From: Bifidobacteriaceae bacterium
GTDB lineage: Bacteria; Actinomycetota; Actinomycetes; Actinomycetales; WQXJ01
Direction: 5' to 3'
Length of the DNA: 24,234 nt
Assembly: GCA_031265345.1 (NCBI GenBank)
Contig: JAISCU010000204.1
Coordinates: forward strand, 1-24,234
Below are positions 8,472 through 14,889 of the stretch, piece after piece (position 1 is the first letter of the stretch; every line of letters starts with the position of its first letter). Under the pieces are notes generated by a model, which had not been told where the DNA came from, did not search any database, and saw only the letters and a list, made by a program, of their open reading frames with translations. The translations under genes were made by a program, and so were the position numbers.

Positions 8472-8666
8472 TCAGGCGGCCTTCCTCGTCGGCGCTTTCA
8501 GGCACGCCTCCTCGAACGCCTCCACATCGGAGCGACGGTAACGCACAATCCCGCGCATCTTCAAATAGGCCGGCCCGTAACCCAAGCTGCGCCAATGCGC
8601 CAACGTCGTCAAAGGAACCCCCCAACGCTCCGACAACTCCACCGCCGTCAACGAAACCCCGCACAT
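8472..8666 (-). CDS. xis: Excisionase / AlpA-like helix-turn-helix protein
   Basis: Protein of 64 aa read from ATG 8666 to the stop at 8472. The whole protein is a winged helix-turn-helix of the MerR/HTH_17 type: SLTAVELSERWGVPLTTLAH, then WRSLGYGPAYLKMRG and IVRYRRSDVEAFEEA. Such small proteins next to a tyrosine integrase act as recombination directionality factors or as regulators of excision. AAGGAGA lies just upstream; a GTG two codons earlier (8672) is an equally possible start. The gene diverges from the integrase gene, and the roughly 95 bp between them must contain both promoters. Confidence 0.82.
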   Translation of the reverse strand: MCGVSLTAVELSERWGVPLTTLAHWRSLGYGPAYLKMRGIVRYRRSDVEAFEEACLKAPTRKAA

Positions 8667-8763
8667 GTCCACTTGTCTCCTTCCAGTCGCAGGGGAAGAC
8701 GCGGCGCACCTTCCCGGCAACCAGGTGCAACAACGACACCCGGACAACCACCAGGAGGACGCG

Positions 8764-10044
8764 ATGGCACGCGCGTGGGTCGAAGACCGCTGGAACGACG
8801 CCGCCGGCAACCCGTCGGCGCGGCACGGCACCGGGTCGCGTTGGCGGGTGCGCTGGCGGGAGAACACCGACGACGGCCCCCGCCTGCGCGACAGAGCCTT
8901 CCCCAAGAAATCCGACGCCGAGGAATTCGCCGCCAAAATCGACAACGACCTGCGCGCCTCCGTCTACCGCGACCCCGACCTCGGCAAAACCCCGTTCAAG
9001 GAAGTCGCCGAGCAATGGCTCGCCACCCACCTGTCGATCAGGGACTCGACCGCGCTGCGCTACGAACGCGAACTGCGCATGTACACCCTCCCGAAGTTCG
9101 GGCGCCGGGAGATCAACACCATCACCCGCGCCGAGGTCGCCAACTGGGTCGCCGACCTGCACCACGGCCGTGCCCGGGCCCGGTACAAGATCAGGGGCAC
9201 CAACCCGCCTGAATACCGGCCAATCCAGCGGATGCGGAACCCGCTCGGCGCGTCCTCGATAGAGCACATCATCGTCAACCTCGGCGCGATCATGAAATGG
9301 GCGCTCGTCGAAGGCCGCATAGACCGGAGCCCCGTCGTCGGCCTGTCGCTGCCCAAGACCGAATCCGAAGAGCACGTCTACCTCACCCACGCCCAAGTCA
9401 GAGACCTCGCCGAAGCCGCCGAACAGGTCTCAAGGGAACACCAAGACGCGGTCCTCGTCTACGCGCTCGCCTACACCGGGATGAGGATCAACGAAGCGCT
9501 CGCCGCGAAAACCGGAGCCCTGGACCTGCCAGGCCGCAAACTCCGGATAGTCAAGACCTGGACCCAAGACAAGAACGGCGCCCGGGTGCTCGGGCCGCCG
9601 AAAAGCCACGAACGGCGCACCGTCCCGCTGACCGCGCACCTCGCCGAAGAACTGGCGGCCCTCGTCAAAGACGCCGCGCCGGGGGACTTCATCTTCCAAG
9701 CCAAACGCGGCGGCCCGATCCACGACCACAACTGGCGGCCCAGAGTGTGGGACAAAGCCGTCGAACAAGCCGGCCTCGAAGGCCTCGGCCTGACACCCCA
9801 CAAAATGCGCCACACCGCCGCCTCGGCAGCCATAGCCGCCGGAGCCGACGTCAAAGTCGTCCAGCAAATGCTCGGCCACGCATCCGCCGCCATGACGTTG
9901 GACGTGTACGGGCACCTCTGGCCGAACCGCCTCGGCGAAGTCGCCGACGCCATGGAACAAGCCCGCCGCAAAGCCCTCGCCCCGCCCCCGCCGACCCCTG
10001 TTGAGCGTCGCTTGGTTCGACGGTGTTCGGGTCTCGCGTTCTGA
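8764..10044 (+). CDS. int: Tyrosine recombinase / integrase with transposon-altered C-terminus
   Basis: Protein of 426 aa starting at ATG 8764, with a near-perfect AGGAGG at 8753-8758. It contains an N-terminal arm-binding AP2-like region (GSRWRVRWRE, about 25-32), a core-binding SAM-like domain (residues 75-185) and a catalytic domain. Catalytic residues are visible: R241 in TGMRINEAL, K280 in GPPKSHERRTVPL, H346 and R349 in TPHKMRHTAA, H372 in LGHAS and Y382 in LDVYGHL. It would integrate and excise the conjugative element at the tRNA-Pro 3' end found at 13471. The 3' end is interrupted: from codon 412 the reading frame runs into a transposon and ends 14 residues later. All catalytic residues lie upstream of the insertion, so activity may be retained. 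Confidence 0.9.
   Translation: MARAWVEDRWNDAAGNPSARHGTGSRWRVRWRENTDDGPRLRDRAFPKKSDAEEFAAKIDNDLRASVYRDPDLGKTPFKEVAEQWLATHLSIRDSTALRYERELRMYTLPKFGRREINTITRAEVANWVADLHHGRARARYKIRGTNPPEYRPIQRMRNPLGASSIEHIIVNLGAIMKWALVEGRIDRSPVVGLSLPKTESEEHVYLTHAQVRDLAEAAEQVSREHQDAVLVYALAYTGMRINEALAAKTGALDLPGRKLRIVKTWTQDKNGARVLGPPKSHERRTVPLTAHLAEELAALVKDAAPGDFIFQAKRGGPIHDHNWRPRVWDKAVEQAGLEGLGLTPHKMRHTAASAAIAAGADVKVVQQMLGHASAAMTLDVYGHLWPNRLGEVADAMEQARRKALAPPPPTPVERRLVRRCSGLAF
9994..9998. repeat. Target-site duplication, left copy (ACCCC)
   Basis: These five bases directly abut the left transposon end. The same five bases directly abut the right end at 13308-13312. Confidence 0.85.
9999..10026 (+). repeat. Left terminal inverted repeat of the transposon
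   Basis: It begins TGTTGAGCGTCGC. Aligned without gaps to the reverse complement of the right end, 16 of the first 27 positions match, with runs GTT, CGTCGC and GACG. A related TCGC...CTGACGA motif recurs just inside, around 10033-10047, as expected for multiple transposase-binding sites. Confidence 0.75.
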
Positions 10045-10109
10045 CGACGGCGGGGGTGGCGCGGGGCTGGGGGCCGCCGTCATGATTGTGGCGACCCGCT
10101 AGACGAGAC

Positions 10110-10150
10110 GGGCCCGCCGGCGCAACCGTTTGAACCGCGCCGGCGGGCCC
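10110..10150. other. Perfect 14-bp inverted repeat before the helper gene
   Basis: The arms at 10110-10123 and 10137-10150 are exact complements around a 13-nt loop. It lies inside the transposon, between its left end and the first gene. It has no T run, so it may block read-through from the integrase gene or act as an operator. The function is inferred from position only. Confidence 0.6.
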
Positions 10151-10174
10151 TGACGCGCATAGGAGTGCGCGCTG

Positions 10175-10849
10175 ATGCTGACCGTAGCCGCAGAACCCGC
10201 CGTTGTCGAGGCGCTGCTCGCCGTCTGCTGGCTCTGCTGCCCGGACGCCGCCTGCCAGGGGACGCTCCGCCCGTGGGGATGGGCGCGCCCGCGGGTCGTC
10301 GAGGCCGGGCTCGACGGGCGCGGCTCGCACAGGGTGCGGCCGGTCCCCCGCCGGGCCCGCTGCGACGCGTGCCGGAGGACGCACGTGCTGCTCCCGGACG
10401 GGTTCTTGTCCCGCCGCGCGGACTCCGGGGCGGTGATCGGGCGGGCCGTCGAACTCGCCGCCGCCGGGCACGGCCACCGGAAGATCGCCGCCGCGCTGGG
10501 CCGGCCCGCGTCCACGGTCCGCGGCTGGCTGCGGTCCGCGCGGGCGGCGGCCGCGGCCGGCACGGGCGCGTTGCGGGCCGTCGCCGCGCAGGTCGCCCCG
10601 GACGCGGCGGCCGTGAATCCGAAGCCCGCCGGCACGCCCCTGGGGGATCTGGTGGCGGCGCTGTCCGCCCTGGCGGCCGCCGCCGGCGCCCGTGAGCGGC
10701 GGCAGGAGACGGCGCCGTGGCACTCGGCGGGCGCGGCGGCGTGCCGGTGCCGGCTGTTCCAGGCGTCTTGGTGGGCCGGGACCGCGCAACACGAACTGGC
10801 CCTTACGCCCGCGTGGCTGGCCCGGGCAGGCTCGGCCCGGGGCCCGTGA
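10175..10849 (+). CDS. DUF6431-like zinc-ribbon/HTH transposon helper
   Basis: Protein of 224 aa starting at ATG 10175, with AGGAG at 10161-10165. The N-terminal part has paired cysteines (CWLCCPDAAC near residue 20 and CDACRRTH near 67), forming a probable zinc ribbon, with LRPWGWARPRVV between them. A helix-turn-helix follows (GHGHRKIAAALGRPASTVRG, residues 98-117), then an Ala-rich helical tail. This layout matches DUF6431 proteins that accompany rve transposases and AAA ATPases in actinobacteria. It probably binds DNA, either the transposon ends or the target; that role is inferred. The gene is separated from the transposase gene by 65 bp containing a perfect hairpin. Confidence 0.75.
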   Translation: MLTVAAEPAVVEALLAVCWLCCPDAACQGTLRPWGWARPRVVEAGLDGRGSHRVRPVPRRARCDACRRTHVLLPDGFLSRRADSGAVIGRAVELAAAGHGHRKIAAALGRPASTVRGWLRSARAAAAAGTGALRAVAAQVAPDAAAVNPKPAGTPLGDLVAALSALAAAAGARERRQETAPWHSAGAAACRCRLFQASWWAGTAQHELALTPAWLARAGSARGP

Positions 10850-10859
10850 GGCGGGCCCC

Positions 10860-10884
10860 GCGCCCCGGGAGCGTCCCGGGGCGC
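10860..10884. other. Perfect 11-bp hairpin between helper and transposase genes
   Basis: Arms 10860-10870 and 10874-10884 are exact complements with a 3-nt loop. There is no T run. It may attenuate transcription or protect the transcript between the first and second transposon genes; the role is inferred. Confidence 0.55.
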
Positions 10885-10914
10885 CTCCAGCGAACCCGGA
10901 GAGGGGAAGAGGCG

Positions 10915-12366
10915 ATGACGGAGCAGGTTTCGAGGTCCGAACGGGCCGACCGGACGGCGATGTGGCGGTGGGGGGTGATCCGCGACGCGATAGACCCGGA
11001 GCTGACCGCGAAACAACGCGGCCAAGTGGTGCGCCGGGTCGCGGCCGGGGCGCACCCCGCGCCCGGCGGCGGGACCCGGACCGTGTCGCGGGAGACCGTG
11101 GACAGGTGGGTGCGGGCGTGGCGGGCCGGCGGCCTGATGGCGTTGCGCCCGTCGGGCCGCCAGTCCGCGCCGCGCACCCCCCGAGAGGTGCTGGACACGG
11201 CGGCCGCGTTGAAGCGGGAACGGCCGGACCGGACCGCGGCGCAGGTCCGACGCGTCATGGTCCGGGCGTGCGGGGACGCGCCCAGCGAGTCGACCCTGCT
11301 CAGGCATTTCAGGCGCCTCGGTTTGAACACCGCCCCGCCGCCGGGCGCGCACGGCCGGTTCGAGGCGGACTTCCCGAACGAGATGTGGGTCGGCGACGCG
11401 TTGCACGGGCCGAAGGTCGCCGGACGGAAGACGTACCTGTTCGCGTTCATGGACGACCACTCCAGGTACGTGGTCGCCGCCCGCTGGGCGCACTCCGAGG
11501 ACCACGCGCGCCTCGCGATCGCGCTCCGGCCCGCGTTGGCCGCGCACGGCCTGCCCGGCGCGTTGTACCTGGACAACGGCGCCGCGATGGTGGACGGGGC
11601 GTTGGCCAGGGCGTGCGCCCGCCTCCAGATCCGGCTCACCCATTCGGCGCCGGGCCGCCCCCAGGGGAGGGGCAAGATCGAACGCTTCTTCAACACGGTG
11701 ACGAGCCAGTTCCTCACGGAGGTCGCGCCCGCCGGCCAGGAGGAAGGGCCGGCGGGCGGCTCCAGAGTGTCGTCTTTGGAGGAGTTGAACGCGTTGTTCG
11801 ACGCGTGGCTCGAGCAGGTCTACCACAAGACCCCGAACGAAACGACCGGGCAGGCCCCCGCCGACCGGTGGAAGGCCGGGTGGGCGCGCGCCGAACCGCG
11901 CCGCGCCGCCCTGGAGCAGATCGCGGAGGCGTTCAAATGGTCCGAGGTCAGGAAGGTCCGCACGGACGCGACGGTCGTGCTGTTCGGGAACTCCTACGAG
12001 GTCGACCCGTCCCTCGTCGGCCGGCGGGTCGAGGTCGTGTTCGACCCCTACGAGATGGGCGGCCCCGTCGAGGTGTTGTCGGACGGGGAGGCGGCCGGGA
12101 CGGGCACGCCCGCGGTGATAGGCCGGCACGTCCACAAGAAAGCCGCCGCCGCGGCCCGCGACGAGCGCGGGGGGCCGGCGGGCGGCGCCGCGACCGGGAT
12201 CGACTATCTGAGGCTGTTGGAGGAGGACCGGCGCGGCGAGATCGCCCGCTCGGGGATCGCTTGGCGCGCCCTGTCCGACGGCGAGGCCGCGGCCGACTCC
12301 GCGGACGTGGACGGCTCCGGCCCGGACGACGGGGACGAGCCGTGGACCCAGGGGGCGCTGCTGTGA
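10915..12366 (+). CDS. DDE transposase, rve fold with Mu-type C-terminal domain
   Basis: Protein of 483 aa starting at ATG 10915 behind a purine-rich GAGGGGAAGAGG. Residues 30-135 are DNA-binding helix-turn-helix modules (QRGQVVRRVAAGAHP; SRETVDRWVRAWRAGGLMAL). The catalytic core begins near 150. The acidic triad is D161 (WVGDALHG), D220 (LYLDNGAAM) and E256 (GRGKIERFF), giving DD(35)E spacing. A C-terminal beta-barrel of the Mu transposase type is seen near 360-400 (VVLFGNSYEVDPSLVGRRVE). The enzyme cuts and joins the transposon ends, probably with the AAA protein choosing the target. Its stop overlaps the start of the ATPase gene. Confidence 0.88.
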   Translation: MTEQVSRSERADRTAMWRWGVIRDAIDPELTAKQRGQVVRRVAAGAHPAPGGGTRTVSRETVDRWVRAWRAGGLMALRPSGRQSAPRTPREVLDTAAALKRERPDRTAAQVRRVMVRACGDAPSESTLLRHFRRLGLNTAPPPGAHGRFEADFPNEMWVGDALHGPKVAGRKTYLFAFMDDHSRYVVAARWAHSEDHARLAIALRPALAAHGLPGALYLDNGAAMVDGALARACARLQIRLTHSAPGRPQGRGKIERFFNTVTSQFLTEVAPAGQEEGPAGGSRVSSLEELNALFDAWLEQVYHKTPNETTGQAPADRWKAGWARAEPRRAALEQIAEAFKWSEVRKVRTDATVVLFGNSYEVDPSLVGRRVEVVFDPYEMGGPVEVLSDGEAAGTGTPAVIGRHVHKKAAAAARDERGGPAGGAATGIDYLRLLEEDRRGEIARSGIAWRALSDGEAAADSADVDGSGPDDGDEPWTQGALL

Positions 12367-13175
12367 GCGTCGACAGGCTGCAGGCCCATTGGGGGCTGAC
12401 CCGGATGCCGTTCGGCAAGGACGTGCCCGTCGGGTCCCTGTCCCGGCACCGGTCGTTCCAAGAGGCCGTCGCCCGGGTGTCGTGGGCGGTCGCGCAGCGG
12501 CAGGTCGCGGTCGTCACCGGGGAGGTCGGGTCCGGGAAGACCGTCGCCGTGCGGGCCGCCCTGGCGGGCCTGGAGCCGGCCCGGCACCTGCCGGTCTACG
12601 TCCCGGACCCGACGATCACGCTCAGGGGCGTCCACTCCCAGATCACCGCGGCGTTGGGCGGGTCGCCGCAGTTCTACACGGGGATGCTCGCGACCCAGAC
12701 CGCCCGCCTGTTGGCGGGGGAGCTGGACGAGCGGGGCCGGCTCCCGGTCGTGGTGATCGACGAGGCGCACCTGCTGTCGAACATGGAGTTGGAGTCGTTG
12801 CGGATGCTGACGAACTGCTCCATGGACTCGGAGTCGACGTTCGCGTTGGTGCTGGTCGGGCAGCCGACCCTGCGGCGCCGGTTGAAGCTCGCGGTCCTCG
12901 CCGCGTTGGACCAGAGGGTCGGGGTCCGCTGCCAGATGGCGGGGATGGACCCGGCCGAGACGGCCGACTACGTGAAGGCGCATCTGGCGTGGGCGGGCCG
13001 GACGGAGCTGCTGTTCGCCGACGACGCCCTGGCGGAGATCTGGCAGGCGTCCCGCGGGCGTCCCCGGGCGGTGAACAACCTCGCCACTTCGGCGATGGTC
13101 GCGGCCTATGCGGCGGGGAAGGCGATAGTGGACAAGGAGTGCGCGGTCGCGGCTGTCGTCGAGGACGGCGAATAG
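12363..13175 (+). CDS. AAA ATPase of the transposon (ExeA/TniB-like)
   Basis: Protein of 270 aa starting at GTG 12363, overlapping the transposase stop by four bases. It begins LQAHWGLTRMPFGKD, as ExeA-type ATPases do. Walker A is GEVGSGKT (53-60), Walker B is VVVIDEAH (129-136), a sensor segment reads LVLVGQPTLRRRL, and the C-terminal part has RGRPRAVNNLATSAM. In Mu and Tn7/Tn5053 relatives the AAA partner (MuB, TnsC, TniB) selects and marks the target and stimulates the transposase. The tight coupling supports that role here. No separate target selector such as TniQ/TnsD is present. Confidence 0.88.
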   Translation: MSVDRLQAHWGLTRMPFGKDVPVGSLSRHRSFQEAVARVSWAVAQRQVAVVTGEVGSGKTVAVRAALAGLEPARHLPVYVPDPTITLRGVHSQITAALGGSPQFYTGMLATQTARLLAGELDERGRLPVVVIDEAHLLSNMELESLRMLTNCSMDSESTFALVLVGQPTLRRRLKLAVLAALDQRVGVRCQMAGMDPAETADYVKAHLAWAGRTELLFADDALAEIWQASRGRPRAVNNLATSAMVAAYAAGKAIVDKECAVAAVVEDGE

Positions 13176-13219
13176 CGGCGGCGCCGCCGTCAGCGTGGCG
13201 GCCGGCCCGGCAAGACGAC

Positions 13220-13250
13220 GAAGGGGCCCCTTCCGGGGGCCCCTTCTTCA
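13220..13250 (+). terminator. Hairpin terminator after the transposon ATPase gene
   Basis: A perfect 11-bp stem (13220-13230 with 13236-13246) with a 5-nt loop begins 45 bases after the stop codon. The tail TTCTTCA is only partly T-rich, so termination strength is uncertain. It lies inside the transposon. Confidence 0.7.
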
Positions 13251-13279
13251 TGCCCGCGTTGGCGCCCTGGGTGACGCCG

Positions 13280-13307
13280 AGATCGTCAGATTAGGCGACG
13301 GCTAACG
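13280..13307 (-). repeat. Right terminal inverted repeat of the transposon
   Basis: Read on the minus strand it starts CGTTAGCCGTCGC and matches the left end at GTT, CGTCGC and GACG in register. It differs from the left end in its first base (C instead of T). Confidence 0.75.
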
Positions 13308-13312
13308 ACCCC
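13308..13312. repeat. Target-site duplication, right copy (ACCCC)
   Basis: Identical to 9994-9998 and immediately outside the right transposon end. Confidence 0.85.
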
Positions 13313-13349
13313 CGCCCAGCGGCCACCCGGCCCGGCGATGGGAATGTGA
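13313..13349 (+). pseudogene. Severed 3' end of the integrase gene
   Basis: Joining codon 411 and the first two bases of codon 412 (9997-9998) to base 13313 keeps the frame and reads AQRPPGPAMGM, then TGA at 13347. This is the probable native C-terminus of the integrase before transposon insertion. It is no longer translated with the gene. Confidence 0.7.
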
Positions 13350-13384
13350 CACGATGCCGTCCGTTGCGTCTCGTGGCCGATCCC

Positions 13385-13406
13385 ATGTGGGCCAAATGTG
13401 GGCCAC
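13385..13406 (+). repeat. Paired 11-bp direct repeats, likely integrase arm sites
   Basis: The units ATGTGGGCCAA (13385-13395) and ATGTGGGCCAC (13396-13406) are adjacent and differ in the last base only. They start 86 bases left of the tRNA-like core. Position and the 11-bp period suit arm-type binding sites of a tyrosine integrase. Confidence 0.65.
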
Positions 13407-13470
13407 CGCCCATTTCCAGCCAACAGGCCAACCCGAGAACCAGCGTTTCCGCTGGCCACGGCCTCACAAA

Positions 13471-13502
13471 GTCGGGGTGGCGGGATTTGAACCCACGACC
13501 TC
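13471..13502 (-). other. Attachment site: 3' end of a tRNA-Pro (fragment)
   Basis: On the minus strand this reads as a T-arm and acceptor 3' strand: GAGGTCGTGGG, then TTCAAATCCC, then GCCACCCCGAC. It resembles the 3' end of actinobacterial tRNA-Pro. The D-arm and anticodon arm are absent to the right, so it is not a gene. Its place beyond the integrase, with repeats on both sides, identifies it as the att core of the conjugative element. The 10-mer TTTCCGCTGG occurs on both sides (13446-13455 and 13521-13530). Confidence 0.8.
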
Positions 13503-13635
13503 TTCCTCGATCCAGGGGGTTTTCCGCTGGTTTCGAGCTCTTGCGAATTGCTGCGGATTGTGGCTTTGACCTGGGAAAACAGGGGTCCTTTGAGGGCGCC
13601 GGAGTTGCGGCTGGATGCGGGGTCTGGCCGTTCTC

Positions 13636-13657
13636 ATACGGTCCAAATACGGTCCAC
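13636..13657 (+). repeat. Second pair of 11-bp direct repeats, right of the att core
   Basis: ATACGGTCCAA (13636-13646) and ATACGGTCCAC (13647-13657) are adjacent. They share the A-T-N-N-G-G-N-C-C-A pattern and the AA/AC alternation of the last two bases with the left pair at 13385. They are probably arm-type sites on the other side of the att core. Confidence 0.6.
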
Positions 13658-13792
13658 GCAGCGGCCGCCCGCTGAGGGTGTGACAGGCGTTCCGGCGTCG
13701 CCCGGAGGAGGCCGCCGTCGGGGCGGCGGCACCCCCGTTGAGGGGCACCGCCCTTGAAGGCGTGCGCCCAACTGTCGGAGATTTCTCGGGTG

Positions 13793-13915
13793 CCCTATTT
13801 GCAAGCGTCAGGTTTCGTCGCGCGTGCAAATAGGCGCTCATCAGCGTAGACGCCCGCCGCTCGTGGCCTGGACCGCGCTAAGCGGAACGGTTTCGTCGCC
13901 GCGTTGCAAATAGGG
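13793..13915. repeat. Three copies of a TTGCAAATAGGG motif with a TTTCGTCGC leader
   Basis: The first copy is inverted (13793-13804). The second (TGCAAATAGG, 13825-13834) forms a perfect 10-bp inverted pair with it. The third (13904-13915) is direct. Copies two and three are each preceded by GGTTTCGTCGC and lie 79-80 bp apart. The function is unknown: possibly recombinase or regulator binding sites, or part of a small RNA ending at the terminator at 13930. Confidence 0.6.
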
Positions 13916-13929
13916 TCACGGCTTCGGGT

Positions 13930-13957
13930 CGCCCAGCGCCCACACTGGGCGCGTTTT
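13930..13957 (+). terminator. Orphan rho-independent terminator (+ strand)
   Basis: A 7-bp stem CGCCCAG/CTGGGCG (13930-13936 with 13945-13951) with an 8-nt loop is followed closely by TTTT. No + strand gene precedes it between the att core and this point. On the minus strand there is no T run, so it does not serve the NYN gene. It could end a small RNA or be left from a lost gene. Confidence 0.55.
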
Positions 13958-14085
13958 CGTCCCCCTTCGCAGGCCAACCCGTCGTGGCGGAGCTTGGTTC
14001 GGCGGCCCACAGCGGTCCGGTTGACTCGTCTCCAACCGGCGCGCCCCCGCGGCCCCAAGGCGCCAGCGCTGGGCGGGCAGGGCCG

Positions 14086-14724
14086 TCATGGAGCCGGGTT
14101 CGCCGGCGCCGACCATTTCGCCGGACGCGTATAAGACCAGGGCCCATCGAGCACCGTGTCCGGGAGTTGGGCCTGGCGGATCTTGGCTTCCCCGATCACG
14201 AACGACGCTGGCAGGGCGGCCCGGATGCGTTTCGAGACGCGTCCAGGCGGGAAGGCACCGACCAGGCGAACCCCGGGGGCGGCGGCCTGCGCGATCCGTA
14301 TGGCCGGCAGGTAGTCGGCGTCCCCGGACACCACCAGCGCGTCGTCCATCCGCGCCAGGATCGCGTCGGCCACAAGTTGGGCGCCGACATGCACGTCGGT
14401 CTCCTTCTCCTCGTAGGCGACCCGTTTGTGCCCGCAGTTCTCGCACAGGTGCGAGCGCCGCTGGTAGCGGCCGGTCTGAATTCTCAGCACGCCCGGGCTC
14501 GCGGCCGCCAGGGCTTTGAGGTAGTTCTGCTGGCGGGACTGGGCATCCGGCGACTCGACTGTCATCGCGGTGTAATAGTTGACGCGCACAAGGTCGCTGG
14601 CCGGCCTGAGCGCGCGGATGAGGCCCACCACGTCGAGCCACAGCCAGCGGTGCCCCATCGTCTGGCGCAGGCCATGGTAGAGATTCAGCCCATCGATATA
14701 GGCGATCAATCGTCGGCCGGGCAC
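14086..14724 (-). CDS. NYN-domain (PIN-like) putative ribonuclease
   Basis: Protein of 212 aa read from GTG 14724, with AAGGA about seven bases upstream. NYN/LabA-type motifs are in order: AYIDGLNLYHGL near the N-terminus (metal-binding Asp), EEKETDVHVGAQLVADAIL in the middle, and DDALVVSGDADYLPAIRIA with two further acidic residues. A CENCG knuckle before the second motif suggests a small metal site. The fold is that of a metal-dependent RNase; the substrate is unknown. It stands alone between two tRNA-Pro fragments, so it is probably cargo of a decayed element. The upstream region on its strand has TAGGCT about 16 bp after TCGAAC, a possible promoter. The start is also supported by the conserved RLIAYIDG segment only five residues in. 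Confidence 0.85.
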   Translation of the reverse strand: MPGRRLIAYIDGLNLYHGLRQTMGHRWLWLDVVGLIRALRPASDLVRVNYYTAMTVESPDAQSRQQNYLKALAAASPGVLRIQTGRYQRRSHLCENCGHKRVAYEEKETDVHVGAQLVADAILARMDDALVVSGDADYLPAIRIAQAAAPGVRLVGAFPPGRVSKRIRAALPASFVIGEAKIRQAQLPDTVLDGPWSYTRPAKWSAPANPAP

Positions 14725-14756
14725 CGGGGGTCCTTGTCTCTAGCGCAGCTTCAAGA

Positions 14757-14855
14757 CCGCCCCGAAGGGGCGGCTGGCATGGTAGCCTACCGGTATCACC
14801 ACCACGTTCGAGAGAGCGTGGCCCGACGGCCCTCCGCACCGGGGGGCCGTTTTTT
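14757..14855 (+). promoter_or_regulatory. Attenuator-like leader with a short His-containing ORF
   Basis: In order on the + strand: a 7-bp hairpin (14757-14763 with 14767-14773) that covers a ribosome-binding-site-like AAGGGG; an ATG at 14779 opening MVAYRYHHHV with three consecutive His codons; a 5-bp hairpin (14802-14806 with 14817-14821); and a terminator (14826-14855). This is the layout of a transcription attenuator. The gene it would control is missing, since an integrase remnant follows. His codons could be coincidental, so the regulatory reading is an inference. Confidence 0.4.
14826..14855 (+). terminator. Strong rho-independent terminator (+ strand)
   Basis: An 8-bp stem ACGGCCCT/GGGGCCGT (one T-G wobble) with a 9-nt loop is followed by six T residues. 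No intact + strand gene lies upstream. Confidence 0.8.
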
Positions 14856-14889
14856 CGTGATCCGCTGTGCGTCGCGATCTGGGGGATCA

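Larger units (their letters stand above)
9999..13307 (+). mobile_element. Mu/Tn7-type three-gene transposon (3309 bp)
   Basis: The ends are defined by a perfect 5-bp duplication (ACCCC) outside and imperfect inverted repeats inside. The element carries, in order, a zinc-ribbon/HTH helper (DUF6431-like), a DDE transposase with DD(35)E spacing, and an AAA ATPase of the ExeA/TniB kind; the last two genes overlap by four bases. A transposase with a Mu-type C-terminal domain plus an AAA partner is the architecture of Mu, Tn5053 and Tn7 relatives, which make 5-bp duplications. Removing the element and one ACCCC restores a longer integrase reading frame with a stop at 13347, an independent confirmation of the ends. 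No resolvase and no cargo genes are present. Confidence 0.9.
13503..14085. other. Gene-poor att-flanking region with repeats
   Basis: I see no credible coding sequence in these 583 bp. They hold a second pair of 11-bp direct repeats (13636-13657), the TTGCAAATAGGG repeat cluster (13793-13915) and an orphan + strand terminator (13930-13957), each listed separately. The rest, including 13958-14085, shows nothing recognisable. Confidence 0.5.

Noticed and set aside
10692..12362. N-terminal extension of the AAA ATPase in its open frame
   Set aside because: The extension is Arg/Gly-rich and out of frame with the transposase; the GTG at 12363 with a 4-base overlap gives a normal ExeA-like N-terminus.
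13471..13545. A complete tRNA-Pro gene
   Set aside because: Only the T-arm and acceptor 3' strand are present; no D-arm, anticodon arm or 5' acceptor strand follows on the minus strand.
13793..13915. A CRISPR array
   Set aside because: Only two direct copies plus one inverted copy, no regular spacers, and no cas genes in the window.
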